A DNA stretch of 64,000 nt from positions 1,736,001 to 1,800,000 of the forward strand of contig NZ_CP071139.1 of NCBI RefSeq assembly GCF_017639205.1, written 5' to 3'. Position 1 is the first letter of the stretch, and the number at the start of each line of letters is the position of its first letter. The DNA comes from Streptomyces nojiriensis (lineage in GTDB: Bacteria > Actinomycetota > Actinomycetes > Streptomycetales > Streptomycetaceae). Below the pieces are notes generated by a model. It did not search any database. It saw only the letters and a program-made list of their open reading frames with translations, and was not told where the DNA came from. A program made the position numbers and the translations under genes. Below, piece after piece: positions 8,301 to 17,468 of the stretch.

Positions 8301-10444
8301 CCGACCCTCACCGCCCCGGCGATGGAGGTCTCGCCGACGCGGGCTCCGGCGGCGGGTACGCCCACGATGCCGTCCGTGCCCACCCGGGCGCTGCCGACCA
8401 CTGCGGGCGCCCATCCGGCACCGGGGCCGACCACGGAGGTGAGGCCGAGGTGCAGGGTGCGGCCGATCCTCATCCCCGCGCCCAGGGGGCAGATGCCCAC
8501 GAGGGTGTGCGCGGGCTTGTGGCTCTCGACGATGGCGCGGACGACGTCGAGCTGCTCGGTGCTCGGATCGGCTGGGATCAGCACGGTGAACCGGTGGGCG
8601 GTCGCGGTGTAGCCGTCCTCCCCGGGCCGGGTGCCGCCGACGGTGAAGCGGCCGAGCGCCCCGGCCGTGCCCGCCCCGCCGCCCACTGCGGGTGCGGGAG
8701 GCCCGCCCGGCTCCGTGCCGAGTACCGCGCCGCCCAGCCCGCGCAGCCGCCAGTTCTCCACCACGCTGACCGGCAGCGGGAGATAGAGCCTGAGGATGCG
8801 TTCCAGGCAGGCCACGGTGCCGCGGATGCGGAACAGGTCGTACGCCTGGGCGATCAGGGCTCGCCGGGCCGGCACCGGCCAGCGCCGGTCGACGGCCAGC
8901 CCGACCAGGCCCGCCAGCCAGCCGAGGGCCTCCTGCGGGGTTGCCGTCGGATCCAGGAGCAGGGTGCGCAGGGCGGCGCGCCCGTCCAGCTCGTGCAGGA
9001 GGCCTTCGGCGGGGGCCAGGAAGCGCTGCAGGAACGCCGCGTCGCTCTCGTCCCGGCTCCAGGACCTGGGTAGTTGGGCGGGCAGCCGGTGTCCGGAGCG
9101 TTCCACGCGCAGGGCCCGGACGCGGGGGGTGAGCCGCCGGGTGCCGGTGAGGCGGAGCACGATCCACAGATACCGGCCGGGTGGCGCCTGTACGGGAGCC
9201 TCGTACGTCTCGAAGCTGTCGTCGGGGGCGATCTGGGCCCAAGGCCATTCCCGACCGGTGGGGCGCCTGAAGAGCGGGGCGGAGGGCTGGAGCCGGGCGG
9301 CGAGCTGGGCACGGGAGGGGAGCGGCGGGGTGCGGTCCGGATGCCGGACGGCGCGTCCGCCCTGGGTGGGGGGCGACCAGGGCAGCGGGTCGGGGACCGT
9401 GTCCTCGTCGCTGGACAGGCAGCTGACGCGCACCTCGGTGCCGGGCGGGATGCAGGCGTCGAGGAACATGCGTCCCCAGCGGGTGCGGTACACCTCCGCG
9501 TCCAGCCGGTAGCAGATGACGCTGCCGGCCTGCGTGTAGCGGGCGGCCGGCCCGGCGGTGTGGCCGATCCCCGCGGGGGTGGTGAACGCGATCCGCCCGT
9601 CGGGCCCGATGGTCATGGCGCCGCCGTCGAAGCCGGGTGCCCGCAGCGGTTCGATCTCGGACCAGGAGGTCCCGTCCGGCCTGAACCGGCGGAAGGGGTG
9701 CCCCGGGGCGCGGGCCACGACCAGGGTGCCGTCGTCCGCCAGATCCAGGTCCACCGCGCCGGGCGCCACCAGCGCTCGGGTGCCGTCGGTACGGGCGATG
9801 ACCGCCCCGGTGCCCGGTGGTCCCGTCCAGAGCACGTGGAGATGCCCGGCGTGACCCGCGATCCGGGTGGGGCGCAGCCCTTCGGCACCCGGCGGACGGC
9901 GCAGCGCCGGCCCGCGCCGCGGGCTGCGGCGGCCTTGGAGGACGACGATTCCGGCGGGCCGGGTGAGCAGGGCGGCCACGCCGCCGCAGTGGGCGGTGAG
10001 GTCGAGGGGCCGCCGGTGCGGGTGGGTGGTGTCGCGGACGGGGACGCGGCGCAGCAGCCGCTCGCCCCACAGGTCCACGACGTGTACGGCGCCGGCGCCG
10101 GATTCGGCGATGTAGAGGCGCTGCGCGCTGTCCACGGCGAGGCCGCGCGGTACGCACAGGGCGCCGGGCCGGTGCGGGGCGCCGGGGGTGGATGCCGGTG
10201 CGGCGCCCGAGGTGACCTCGACGCGTCCGGCGCGCGGGTGGGAGCGGTAGGCGCGGCCCCAGCGGTCGAAGGCGAGCCCTGCGGGCCCGTGGCCGGCGGG
10301 CCCGCCCGGGCCCGGTTCCGGATCGGGCTCCGGTTCCCAGGCGAGTCCGATCCCGCCCTCGTCGAGCAGGGCGGTGGAATCGTGGCGGCAGCGGGCCCAC
10401 TGGTCTGGATGTGCCAGCACGCTGAGGGTGCGGTCCCCGTACAT
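8297..10444 (-). CDS. gpI-like baseplate protein with a beta-propeller-like N-terminal half (Afp12/Pvc12 position)
   Basis: 715 aa. The C-terminal half carries the phage tail protein I (P2 gpI-like) pattern: YDLFRIRGTVACLERILRLY near residues 535-554, in the baseplate. The N-terminal ~330 residues look like NHL/propeller blades, with repeats such as GPAGLAFDRWGRAY, PRGLAVDSAQRLYIAESGAG and DGGAMTIGPDGRIAFTTPAG. I prefer the ATG at 10444, with GGAGG 7 bases upstream, over the GTG at 10450, which has only one base of spacing. It overlaps the J protein stop by one base. The propeller half could bind a receptor or partner; that part is inference. Confidence 0.8.
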   Translation of the reverse strand: MYGDRTLSVLAHPDQWARCRHDSTALLDEGGIGLAWEPEPDPEPGPGGPAGHGPAGLAFDRWGRAYRSHPRAGRVEVTSGAAPASTPGAPHRPGALCVPRGLAVDSAQRLYIAESGAGAVHVVDLWGERLLRRVPVRDTTHPHRRPLDLTAHCGGVAALLTRPAGIVVLQGRRSPRRGPALRRPPGAEGLRPTRIAGHAGHLHVLWTGPPGTGAVIARTDGTRALVAPGAVDLDLADDGTLVVARAPGHPFRRFRPDGTSWSEIEPLRAPGFDGGAMTIGPDGRIAFTTPAGIGHTAGPAARYTQAGSVICYRLDAEVYRTRWGRMFLDACIPPGTEVRVSCLSSDEDTVPDPLPWSPPTQGGRAVRHPDRTPPLPSRAQLAARLQPSAPLFRRPTGREWPWAQIAPDDSFETYEAPVQAPPGRYLWIVLRLTGTRRLTPRVRALRVERSGHRLPAQLPRSWSRDESDAAFLQRFLAPAEGLLHELDGRAALRTLLLDPTATPQEALGWLAGLVGLAVDRRWPVPARRALIAQAYDLFRIRGTVACLERILRLYLPLPVSVVENWRLRGLGGAVLGTEPGGPPAPAVGGGAGTAGALGRFTVGGTRPGEDGYTATAHRFTVLIPADPSTEQLDVVRAIVESHKPAHTLVGICPLGAGMRIGRTLHLGLTSVVGPGAGWAPAVVGSARVGTDGIVGVPAAGARVGETSIAGAVRVG

Positions 10445-12660
10445 CAGCACACCTCCGGAGGCAGCGGTACGACGACGGGGTCGCCGGGAGGTGGGGTCGG
10501 CGTCCCGTATCCGGCCCCGACGGGCAGCGGGCTACCGGTGACGACGGTGATCTCGGCGAGCCGGGGCACTTCCCACGGCCGCAGCGGTACGAGGGGCAAC
10601 GGCGTCCACACCCCGCCGCCGGAAGCGCCGCCGGTGGCGCCGTCGCTGCGCCGGGCCAGCAGCAACTCGTCCTCGATGTACTCCAGTCCCTCCACCTGCA
10701 CGGCGACGGCCTCCAGTTCGGCGCGGCGCACCGCCTTGCCGAGCGGCCAGCCCCCGCCCTCGGGCCCGTACGGCGGCAGCGGCGCGAGGTACTGGCGCAG
10801 AATCAGCTCGACCCAGCGGCGAACCGCGTCGGGTTGGTTGCCCTCCCGGGTCCGGACGCCCACCGACACGGCGATGTCCACGTAGGTGGGCGGGATGACG
10901 TACAGCTCGGTGGTGACCAGGCGCCGCGGGTTGAGGTGCGCGGCCACTTGGCGCAGCAGGGCGAGGTCGGGCAGTGGGGCGCCCGGGTCACGGAGGTCCT
11001 CGGTGGGGAAGACGAGCACGCTGACGACTCCGGCCGCGGGCTGGGTGGGCGTGTCGGGATGCAGCAGGGGAAGGGTCTCGGCGCGCCGTACACCGGGGAC
11101 TTCGAGGGTGAGTGCCCGGAAGTCGTCGGCGGTGACGGCCCGGTCGCGCCGGTGCACCTCGGCGGGCAGCGTGTCCAGTGCGTCGGCCAGGGAGGCGGCG
11201 TCCGCGCCGCCGGTCGCGGGGAGCGGATTCCTGACCTTGGCGGCTGCGACGCCGGTCAGTGAGCCGATCGCGCCGGCCGCTACGTTCCCGGCCGAGCCGC
11301 CGCCGTACCGGTACGACAGGACCCGGATGCGCTCGCCGATCTGGGGCAGCCGACAGCGCGTACCGAAGCGCACCAGTCCGGCTTCGGCGTCCAGGACGTA
11401 GTGGCGGTCGAAGGGGCCGCTGGAGGCGAAGTCCTCGGCCTCGGTCCAGGGGCGCCAGCCGTCGGCCTCCTCCACTTCGAGCCGTACGCTGCCCGCGATG
11501 ACGGGGCGCTGGGTGAGGCGGAAGGCCTGTCCGGCGTCGGCCGTGCCGATACCGAGGAGTTCGGCTGTGGCGGTGCGGGACTGCACCGCGCCGACGGCGT
11601 TGACGCCGACCCAGCGGATGCGGTGGATGGCGTCGTTCTCGCCGGCGGGGCGGCGTACGCGCAGCCAGCCCAGGACTCGGGCGGCGAGCTTCTCGTCGTC
11701 CAGCGGGGGCGGGCTGTCCAGCCCGCCGGGGCCGCTCTGCCCTCGGGGGTGGGTGGGGAAGTCGCCGGGCAGGCCGACGCTGACCACACCGGTCGTGGTC
11801 AGTCCGCGGGTGGTGTCGCCGAGGACGGCGAGAGGGGTGAACGCGGCGGCGTCGCCGGGTCCGTTCCACAGCTCCCACAGGGTGGCGGGCGGGGCGGTCG
11901 CCAGGTCGTCCGCGCGCAGCCGGGTGGGGTCGTGGGGATCCCTGGCCACGAGGTCGAAGGGGCGGCGCAGTTCCTCGTCGAGCACCACTCCGACGAACAG
12001 CGTCTGATCGCGCAGCTGTTGCGGGTCGGTGCTGTTCTTGCCGAGGAGGGCGATCCACAGGCACCGGTCGATGGTCGTGCCGACGTCGAGGGGCGGATCG
12101 TCCGTGAGCGGATCGGCGGGGACGCCCGTGGTGACGTAGAAGGAGACGGGCGCCCCGGCCCGGGCGCGGCCGAGCTCGGCGGCCGGGAGCGCCTCGACGG
12201 CGTTCTGCCGCCGCCGGTTCTCCGCGGCGGCGCGCGCGGGGTCGCCGGTGGACGGTACGGGAGCGGCGGTCTTTCCGACGGCGAGGGATTCCAGGGGCCA
12301 GGCGGCCACCTCGTTGTCGGTCTCGAAGACGACGGCGCCGGCCCGGGCCTCGGCGCCCCGCAGTACCTGGACGCCTTCGGGGCGCTCGGTCTCCAGGGCG
12401 AGCAGGGTACGGGCGGTCGTCGCCGGGCGCGGACGCACGCCCAGCAGCCGCAGAAAGGCCACCTTGGTGGTGTCGGGGATCTGGTTGAAGCGGAAGAGCA
12501 GCGACTCGCCCAGGTGCGCGAACAGTTCGAGCAGGGCGATGCCCGGGTCGCTCGCGTTGTGGTCCGTCCACTCGGGGGCGTAGACCGGGATCCGCTTGAC
12601 CAGCTCGTCCCTGAGCTGTTCGAAGGTGCGGTCGTCGAGGATGGGGCCGATCAGGGGCAT
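10444..12660 (-). CDS. Baseplate J/gp6-like protein (Afp11/Pvc11-like)
   Basis: A 738-aa baseplate wedge protein. The start is diagnostic: ILDDRTFEQLRDELVKRIP then WTDHNASDPGIALLELFAHL, the motif of the eCIS/phage baseplate J family. The C-terminal part has the expected alternation of beta strands and helices, including YVIPPTYVDIAVSVGVRTRE. In related particles two wedge proteins (11 and 12) form the baseplate ring around the hub, and here the gpI-like gene follows directly. It starts 18 bases after the gp25-like gene. Confidence 0.93.
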   Translation of the reverse strand: MPLIGPILDDRTFEQLRDELVKRIPVYAPEWTDHNASDPGIALLELFAHLGESLLFRFNQIPDTTKVAFLRLLGVRPRPATTARTLLALETERPEGVQVLRGAEARAGAVVFETDNEVAAWPLESLAVGKTAAPVPSTGDPARAAAENRRRQNAVEALPAAELGRARAGAPVSFYVTTGVPADPLTDDPPLDVGTTIDRCLWIALLGKNSTDPQQLRDQTLFVGVVLDEELRRPFDLVARDPHDPTRLRADDLATAPPATLWELWNGPGDAAAFTPLAVLGDTTRGLTTTGVVSVGLPGDFPTHPRGQSGPGGLDSPPPLDDEKLAARVLGWLRVRRPAGENDAIHRIRWVGVNAVGAVQSRTATAELLGIGTADAGQAFRLTQRPVIAGSVRLEVEEADGWRPWTEAEDFASSGPFDRHYVLDAEAGLVRFGTRCRLPQIGERIRVLSYRYGGGSAGNVAAGAIGSLTGVAAAKVRNPLPATGGADAASLADALDTLPAEVHRRDRAVTADDFRALTLEVPGVRRAETLPLLHPDTPTQPAAGVVSVLVFPTEDLRDPGAPLPDLALLRQVAAHLNPRRLVTTELYVIPPTYVDIAVSVGVRTREGNQPDAVRRWVELILRQYLAPLPPYGPEGGGWPLGKAVRRAELEAVAVQVEGLEYIEDELLLARRSDGATGGASGGGVWTPLPLVPLRPWEVPRLAEITVVTGSPLPVGAGYGTPTPPPGDPVVVPLPPEVC

Positions 12661-12678
12661 ACCGTCATCACCCGGCCG

Positions 12679-13146
12679 CTACCGCAGGTAGAAGGGGTAG
12701 ACGAGGTTGTCCGGCCGCAGGTCGACCAGCCGTGCGTACGCGATGTCGATCCATACCATGGTCGGCTCCTCCCCCGGTGTCACGGCGACCTCGGTGACCC
12801 TGATCCGCGGCTCCCAGCGGGTGAGCGCCTCGCTGATCTCCTCGCTGAGCGCGGTGCGGGTGGCGGTGGTGTTGGGCGCCATGAGGTAGCGGCGCAGCCC
12901 GCAGCCGAAGGTGGGCCGCATCACGCGCTCCCCGGGCTCGGTGTCGAGGATCGTCTCGATCGACTGCCGGATCAGGGCCTCGCCGCTCGCCCAGCCCAGC
13001 CCGCCCGCGTACCCGCCACCGGCCCCCTGCGGCCGGATCGGAAACCGGACCCCGGTCCCGAGCCAGGCCTCCGCCGCTGTCGGGGCTCTTCCGCCCGCGC
13101 CGCCGGCGGCTGATGTCAGAGCGTCAAATGCTGCCATGCCGCTCAT
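12679..13146 (-). CDS. gp25-like baseplate protein (GPW/gp25 family, Afp9/Pvc9/Cis9-like)
   Basis: 155 aa, typical length for the gp25/lysozyme-like baseplate family. The core is GEALIRQSIETILDTEPGER followed by RPTFGCGLRRYLMAP, the signature of this family, whose members initiate sheath assembly on the baseplate. The first ~50 residues are a Gly/Ala-rich lead. Start is ATG 13146; a second ATG nine bases in is possible, and I see no strong Shine-Dalgarno for either. It is separated from the upstream gene by 55 bases, one of the few real gaps in the operon. Confidence 0.93.
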   Translation of the reverse strand: MSGMAAFDALTSAAGGAGGRAPTAAEAWLGTGVRFPIRPQGAGGGYAGGLGWASGEALIRQSIETILDTEPGERVMRPTFGCGLRRYLMAPNTTATRTALSEEISEALTRWEPRIRVTEVAVTPGEEPTMVWIDIAYARLVDLRPDNLVYPFYLR

Positions 13147-13201
13147 GGTCCGGGCCGACCGTCACCGCAACGTTTCCGGTGCCCCGTGCTCGCGCGGGAG
13201 C

Positions 13202-14323
13202 TCACGGCCGGATCAGGGTCACACGCTCGGAGCCGACCGAGCCCGTGCATGCGTCAAGGCCCCGTGCGCGCAGGCTCGTCGCGTTGCGATACACGACGCC
13301 GAGCCGGTAGCGGCCGGGCAGATGCAGGCTTTCGTAGGTCAGCAGGGGGTAGTCGGCGGAGATCGAACCGGCCGGCTCCAGCACCACGAAGGACTGCGGA
13401 GGCGGGTCGCTCGCCCGTACGAAGAACCGGCTCCTGTTGTGGTAGCCGGGCGGACCGTCCACGCTCAGCCAGAGCTCCCCGAATCCGGGCGGTGCGTCGG
13501 GGGTGTTCAGCAGCATCCGGCCGTTGACCAGCACGGGCTCCGAGCCGGTGTTGGTCACCGTGATCCGCAGCACCGTGTCCTGGTCCGGCAGCACGCTGCT
13601 CGTGGCCGCAGTCACGACGAGGGGGCACGCCATACGGGTGCCGGGCTCGGGCGGAGGGCTCGGCGGCCGTGCTTGCGGCGAGTCCTCGGACGGTGCGCCG
13701 GACGTGGTGCGCCGCGGGCCCGGCTCCGGCCGGCCTTCGCCTTGGCCCTGGCCTTGGCCTTGGCCCTGGTCCCGGTTCCGGTTCTGGTTCCGGTTCCGGT
13801 CGGGAAGCATGGCCGCCAGATAGGAGAGCTCCCGGATCGCGGCCTCCCGTCCCGCTTCGAGGTCCCGCGTCGACTCCCCCGTACTGCCGGTGGCCCGCGA
13901 GGAGGCGTACGCGGCCACCCCGGGCATCCGGCGGGAGCGTGCGGCGCGGGCAAGGGCGCCCCATCCCTCGGCGGGCAGCCGGACCTCTTGCAACAGGTCG
14001 GCGTCCAGCGGCTCCGAAGGTTCGGCGAGCGGAGCGCGCGGATTGCGGAGCTGCGCGACGAATTCGTCCAGCATCGACCTCCCCAGCTCGGACAGCCGGT
14101 TCCGCCCGGCCTCGACGACATCCAGTTCCGCTTCGGCCTCGCCGCCGCGGCCCACGGCCCACAGGGCCCGGGCCAGCTGGAACCGGACCACGAGTTCCCG
14201 GGGCGCCTGCCGGGCCGCGCTGCGGTAGAGGTCCACCGCCCGCGCCGAGCGGCCCTCCACGAACCAGAGCGTGTTCGCCCGTTCGAAGGTCTCCCGCCAT
14301 CCTCTTCTGATGCCGAATTTCAT
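13202..14323 (-). CDS. eCIS-operon protein: TPR-like N-terminus, repeat linker, beta-sandwich C-terminus
   Basis: 373 aa, unassigned. Residues ~1-160 look like helical tetratricopeptide-type repeats (WRETFERANTLWFVEGRSAR, VRFQLARALWAVGRGGEAEA). A low-complexity linker follows, encoded by eleven 6-bp repeats at 13734-13799, giving alternating Arg/Asn then Gln/Gly. The last ~145 residues read as a beta-sandwich of the Ig/CARDB kind (VLRITVTNTGSEPVLVNGRM). The ATG at 14323 overlaps the stop of the 1047-aa gene by one base, so the two proteins are probably made together. A partner, adaptor or chaperone for that protein is a fair guess; no enzyme motif is visible. Confidence 0.7.
   Translation of the reverse strand: MKFGIRRGWRETFERANTLWFVEGRSARAVDLYRSAARQAPRELVVRFQLARALWAVGRGGEAEAELDVVEAGRNRLSELGRSMLDEFVAQLRNPRAPLAEPSEPLDADLLQEVRLPAEGWGALARAARSRRMPGVAAYASSRATGSTGESTRDLEAGREAAIRELSYLAAMLPDRNRNQNRNRDQGQGQGQGQGEGRPEPGPRRTTSGAPSEDSPQARPPSPPPEPGTRMACPLVVTAATSSVLPDQDTVLRITVTNTGSEPVLVNGRMLLNTPDAPPGFGELWLSVDGPPGYHNRSRFFVRASDPPPQSFVVLEPAGSISADYPLLTYESLHLPGRYRLGVVYRNATSLRARGLDACTGSVGSERVTLIRP
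13734..13799. repeat. Eleven tandem 6-bp repeats inside a coding region
   Basis: Eleven hexamers in two sub-arrays: six of the type CCTTGG/CCCTGG, then five of the type TTCCGG/TTCTGG. The phase is kept at 6 bp, so copy-number change would preserve the reading frame and only lengthen or shorten the protein linker of the gene at 13202-14323. Confidence 0.9.
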
Positions 14324-17300
14324 CACTTGGGCACGTACCTCGCGAACAGGGCTTCCACCGTCTCCTGCAATCCGGCGTTCATGACGTCCTTGGCCGAGTC
14401 GAATGCGATTCCCAGCCGCCTCTCCAGTCCCACGTCGGGGAGGAGCAGCCCGTCCTTGCCACCCCGCAGGCTGTCGGCCACGGCACGGATCTCGGCGGCG
14501 ATCTGCCGCGGGGACAGGCGCGGTGGCAGGGAACCCGGCAGGTCCTCCTCGATCCGCCGCGCCGCGGCCCTCAGCTGTGCCCGCGCCTGGTCGACATGCA
14601 CGATACGAGTGCGGTAGCTGTTCTCCCCGCGGCCGCCGCCCGGCGCGTCGCTCATCAGTGCCCGGTGCACGGCTTCCACCACGACCAGTTGACGGTTCAC
14701 ATCGGCCTGCTTGGTGGTGAACACGGGCACGGCCGCGGACATGGCCTCCATGTCCCCGATGGCCACGAAGTAGTTGTAGATCCGCTTGGCCGCCTTCAGG
14801 TAATCGCCCTCGCCGCGCAGCCTCTTGCCGTCCGACAGCATGGCCGACGCGTACCCCGCGAGGTTGGCGGCGGGCACGCTGTGCGGGTCCTGGAAGAAGA
14901 CCACCTGGATTTCGGAGTAGCTGAGGGTGGCGAAGAAGTCGGCGCCCGTGCCGGCGTTCACTGCGTGGATGTTGAGCAGTTTCGTCATGTCGACGAGGCG
15001 GCGCGTCCCGTCCCGGTCCGTGATCCAGGCCCGCCAGAAGGAGTTGACGTTGCCTCCGCCGGACTGCCCGAGCGAGCGTGCGAGCCTCCCGTGCAGGGTC
15101 CGGTCCGTCGCGGCCGCCCGGATCTCGCGCTCGCTCCACACGGCCTGGGCCGCCTTGCGGCCTCCGCCGGCGAAGACGACGAGGCGGAGGAACTCACGGT
15201 CGCGGGCGTGGGCGTTCGCCACGACGAAGCGGATCACGGCGTCGGCGGCGGAATCCTCCGCCGCGCGCTGGGAGGGCGCCGAGACGCTGATCTCCTCGAC
15301 GAAATCGAGGTCGCCCGGGAACGGCTGGGCGCGGCCTTGGATACCCGTACCACCCAGTCCGATACGAGGATCCACCCCGGGTCCCGCAGGGGTGGCGATG
15401 CCCTCCTGGAGGGGGAACGACGACGGCGGGATCCCGGAGAGGTTCCACATCGGCATGATGGCGCCGAACACCCAGGCCACATCGCCCTTCGGCCCGGTCA
15501 CGGGGTACTTGTAGAGCCCGCGGGCGCGGTCCACGATCTGCACGTTGGGGTTCTCCGTGAGGACCACCTCCACCAGCGCCCCGTCGCGCAGCGCCCTGAT
15601 CGCCTCCACTTCACGGTCGATGCGCGCCATCTCGCGCTGTTCGTCCGGGGTCGGGACCCGCCGTCCCACGTCCGGCCGCTGACGGATCAGCTCGCCGAGC
15701 CGCCTGCTCAAGGCCTGTACCCGGTTGCGTGCCTCCGCGACCGTGGCCGCGATGTTGACCGGGAGGACACCCGCCTTCGCGGAATTCACCAGCGCCGTGG
15801 CGGCCTCGTACCGCTGCCGGTAGGCGGCCTGGCCCTTCTTGCCGAGCGATTCGTACTCGCTGGTGAGCCGGTTTCCCAGGGAGGTCATCTGGTCCTTGCT
15901 CGCCAGCACGCCGGTGCCGCGGGCGTGCTCGATCTCCCAGAGGTACGCCTCGACTTCCAGGCGGGCGCGCAGGTCCGGGTCCGCGTACTCCCGGCGGGCG
16001 ATCGGTGTGTGGACCTGGAGCACGTGGACGTACTCGTGCATGACGGTGCTGTAGAGCCAGGGCACCGATACGAACGCCGGGTCGAAGACGGACACGGTGG
16101 CGCTCCCCGCGGGCACGAGCAGGGCGCTGCCCGGCTGGACCACCGGTGCGGGGAAGGCCGTCAACGCGTCGGAGCCGGCTTTCGTACCGCGGACGTAGCG
16201 GATGGCGGCGAGGGCGGGGTCGACCGTGCCGGCCGCGTGCAGTTCCTTGAGCAGGACGCCGAGCGCGTCGGCGTAGCGGCCGATCCTGCTGTGACGGGCG
16301 GCCAGGAAGACCGTCCCCTCGGCCAGACCGGGCACCGTCTCAGACCTGTCGCCGCGCAGGATGCGCACGGCCACGGGCCAGAGGGCGTCGCCGAGTACGG
16401 CGCGTACGGCGGCCAGGGTCGCCGGGTCGGCGAGGAGCGCCTTCCTCTCCTCCGGCGCGGCGTCCGCCAGTGCGGCGAGAACGAGCGCGGGATCGGTGCC
16501 CCGGCCGCCCAGGAGCTCCCTGAGCCGGTCGGCCACCGGCTTCGGCCCCGGCGGGGTGACCACGATGCCGCCGCCCGGTGCCGGAGAGCGCATGCCGGCG
16601 ATGAGGTCTTCGACCGGGATGCGCTCGGCAAAGGGCTCCTCCCGCAAGGACGGGGGGCTTCCTTTGTTGGTGTCCAGCGAGAGTTTGACACCCATGCGGA
16701 CCGCTTGGCCCGCCTGCCAGTGGGAGAGGTGCCACGACCGCCGCCACACCTCGGCCCCCAGCAGTCTGGCGTACGCCGCCGCGTCCAGATCGGCGACGAG
16801 CGCGGCGGCCGCCTCGATCTGCGGGGTCGCGCTGAGGCCCCACTCACCGTGGTCGTAGGTGACCGTGACCGGCAGCACGGCAGCGGCCGTGAACGGCGCC
16901 CGGACGACGCCCTTCAGCTCGCCGCCGAACGAGAGGGCCTCGATCAGGCCCGCGATGTGCGTGCTCGACACCAGTGATCCGGTGAGCCGGAATTCCGGGC
17001 CCGCCGCAGCCGGAACGTACAACTGTGCCGTTCCGGAGTGCCGCGAGGTGGCGGGGTCCAGGCTGACCCGGGCGTCCCGCAGGACGATCGGTCCGATCCG
17101 GGCGAAAAGGGATGCCTTGACCGTGATCCGCGCGGTGAGTCCGATCGTCGCGAAGAACAGCGGCGGCGGGAGCTCGATGACCTCCAGCCAGGTGTGGGAC
17201 AGCAGGGGACCGTCCACCAGGGGCAGCACCCCCTCGCGCGGTTCCATGAGAACCGCCGTGGGGAACGAGATCTCCGTGGCGGTGGGACTCGGCACGGGCG

Positions 17301-17466
17301 GCGTGGGCGCGGCGCCGACCGGCGGCAGCACCCGCGAGAGCTCGTTCGCGAGTGGGCCGGTCCCGGCCGCCGGGGCGGGGGGCCTGGACGGCGCGGGTCC
17401 TGGAGCCCGTACCGGCGGGGCCGGCGCGGGGGCCGGTTCGCGGGCGGCCGGGGTGGGGCCCGCCAT
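14323..17466 (-). CDS. 1047-aa protein with HExxH motif; candidate eCIS cargo/toxin
   Basis: A large, non-structural-looking protein inside the eCIS operon. Residues 1-60 are Pro/Ala-rich and disordered. Residues ~60-230 look beta-rich. HEYVHVLQ at 477-484 contains a zinc-protease HExxH (His477, Glu478, His481), with acidic residues about 25 positions later (ARLEVEAYLWEIEHA) that could give the third ligand. The H-E-x-x-H-V-x-Q pattern recalls the DUF4157 metallopeptidase-like domain often found in eCIS cargo. Further on, PFPGDLDFVEEI at about 716-727 looks like a nucleotidyltransferase GDxD site, although the full fold is unproven. The ATG at 17466 lies two bases after the upstream stop. Cargo status is inference from size, motifs and position. 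Confidence 0.75.
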   Translation of the reverse strand: MAGPTPAAREPAPAPAPPVRAPGPAPSRPPAPAAGTGPLANELSRVLPPVGAAPTPPVPSPTATEISFPTAVLMEPREGVLPLVDGPLLSHTWLEVIELPPPLFFATIGLTARITVKASLFARIGPIVLRDARVSLDPATSRHSGTAQLYVPAAAGPEFRLTGSLVSSTHIAGLIEALSFGGELKGVVRAPFTAAAVLPVTVTYDHGEWGLSATPQIEAAAALVADLDAAAYARLLGAEVWRRSWHLSHWQAGQAVRMGVKLSLDTNKGSPPSLREEPFAERIPVEDLIAGMRSPAPGGGIVVTPPGPKPVADRLRELLGGRGTDPALVLAALADAAPEERKALLADPATLAAVRAVLGDALWPVAVRILRGDRSETVPGLAEGTVFLAARHSRIGRYADALGVLLKELHAAGTVDPALAAIRYVRGTKAGSDALTAFPAPVVQPGSALLVPAGSATVSVFDPAFVSVPWLYSTVMHEYVHVLQVHTPIARREYADPDLRARLEVEAYLWEIEHARGTGVLASKDQMTSLGNRLTSEYESLGKKGQAAYRQRYEAATALVNSAKAGVLPVNIAATVAEARNRVQALSRRLGELIRQRPDVGRRVPTPDEQREMARIDREVEAIRALRDGALVEVVLTENPNVQIVDRARGLYKYPVTGPKGDVAWVFGAIMPMWNLSGIPPSSFPLQEGIATPAGPGVDPRIGLGGTGIQGRAQPFPGDLDFVEEISVSAPSQRAAEDSAADAVIRFVVANAHARDREFLRLVVFAGGGRKAAQAVWSEREIRAAATDRTLHGRLARSLGQSGGGNVNSFWRAWITDRDGTRRLVDMTKLLNIHAVNAGTGADFFATLSYSEIQVVFFQDPHSVPAANLAGYASAMLSDGKRLRGEGDYLKAAKRIYNYFVAIGDMEAMSAAVPVFTTKQADVNRQLVVVEAVHRALMSDAPGGGRGENSYRTRIVHVDQARAQLRAAARRIEEDLPGSLPPRLSPRQIAAEIRAVADSLRGGKDGLLLPDVGLERRLGIAFDSAKDVMNAGLQETVEALFARYVPK

Positions 17467-17468
17467 GG

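Noticed and set aside
4980..8612. Very long open frame on the plus strand (over 1200 codons)
   Set aside because: It lies antisense to the AAA+ ATPase and tape-measure genes, has low-complexity Ser/Arg/Ala composition and no motif; a high-GC shadow frame.
8301..10400. Upstream extension of the tape-measure frame
   Set aside because: The extra ~700 codons are Arg/Pro-rich and overlap the gpI-like gene in another frame; ATG 8300 with a stop overlap is the natural start.
13734..13799. Short tandem repeats as a CRISPR-like array
   Set aside because: Six-base units without spacers inside a coding region; a protein linker, not a CRISPR array.
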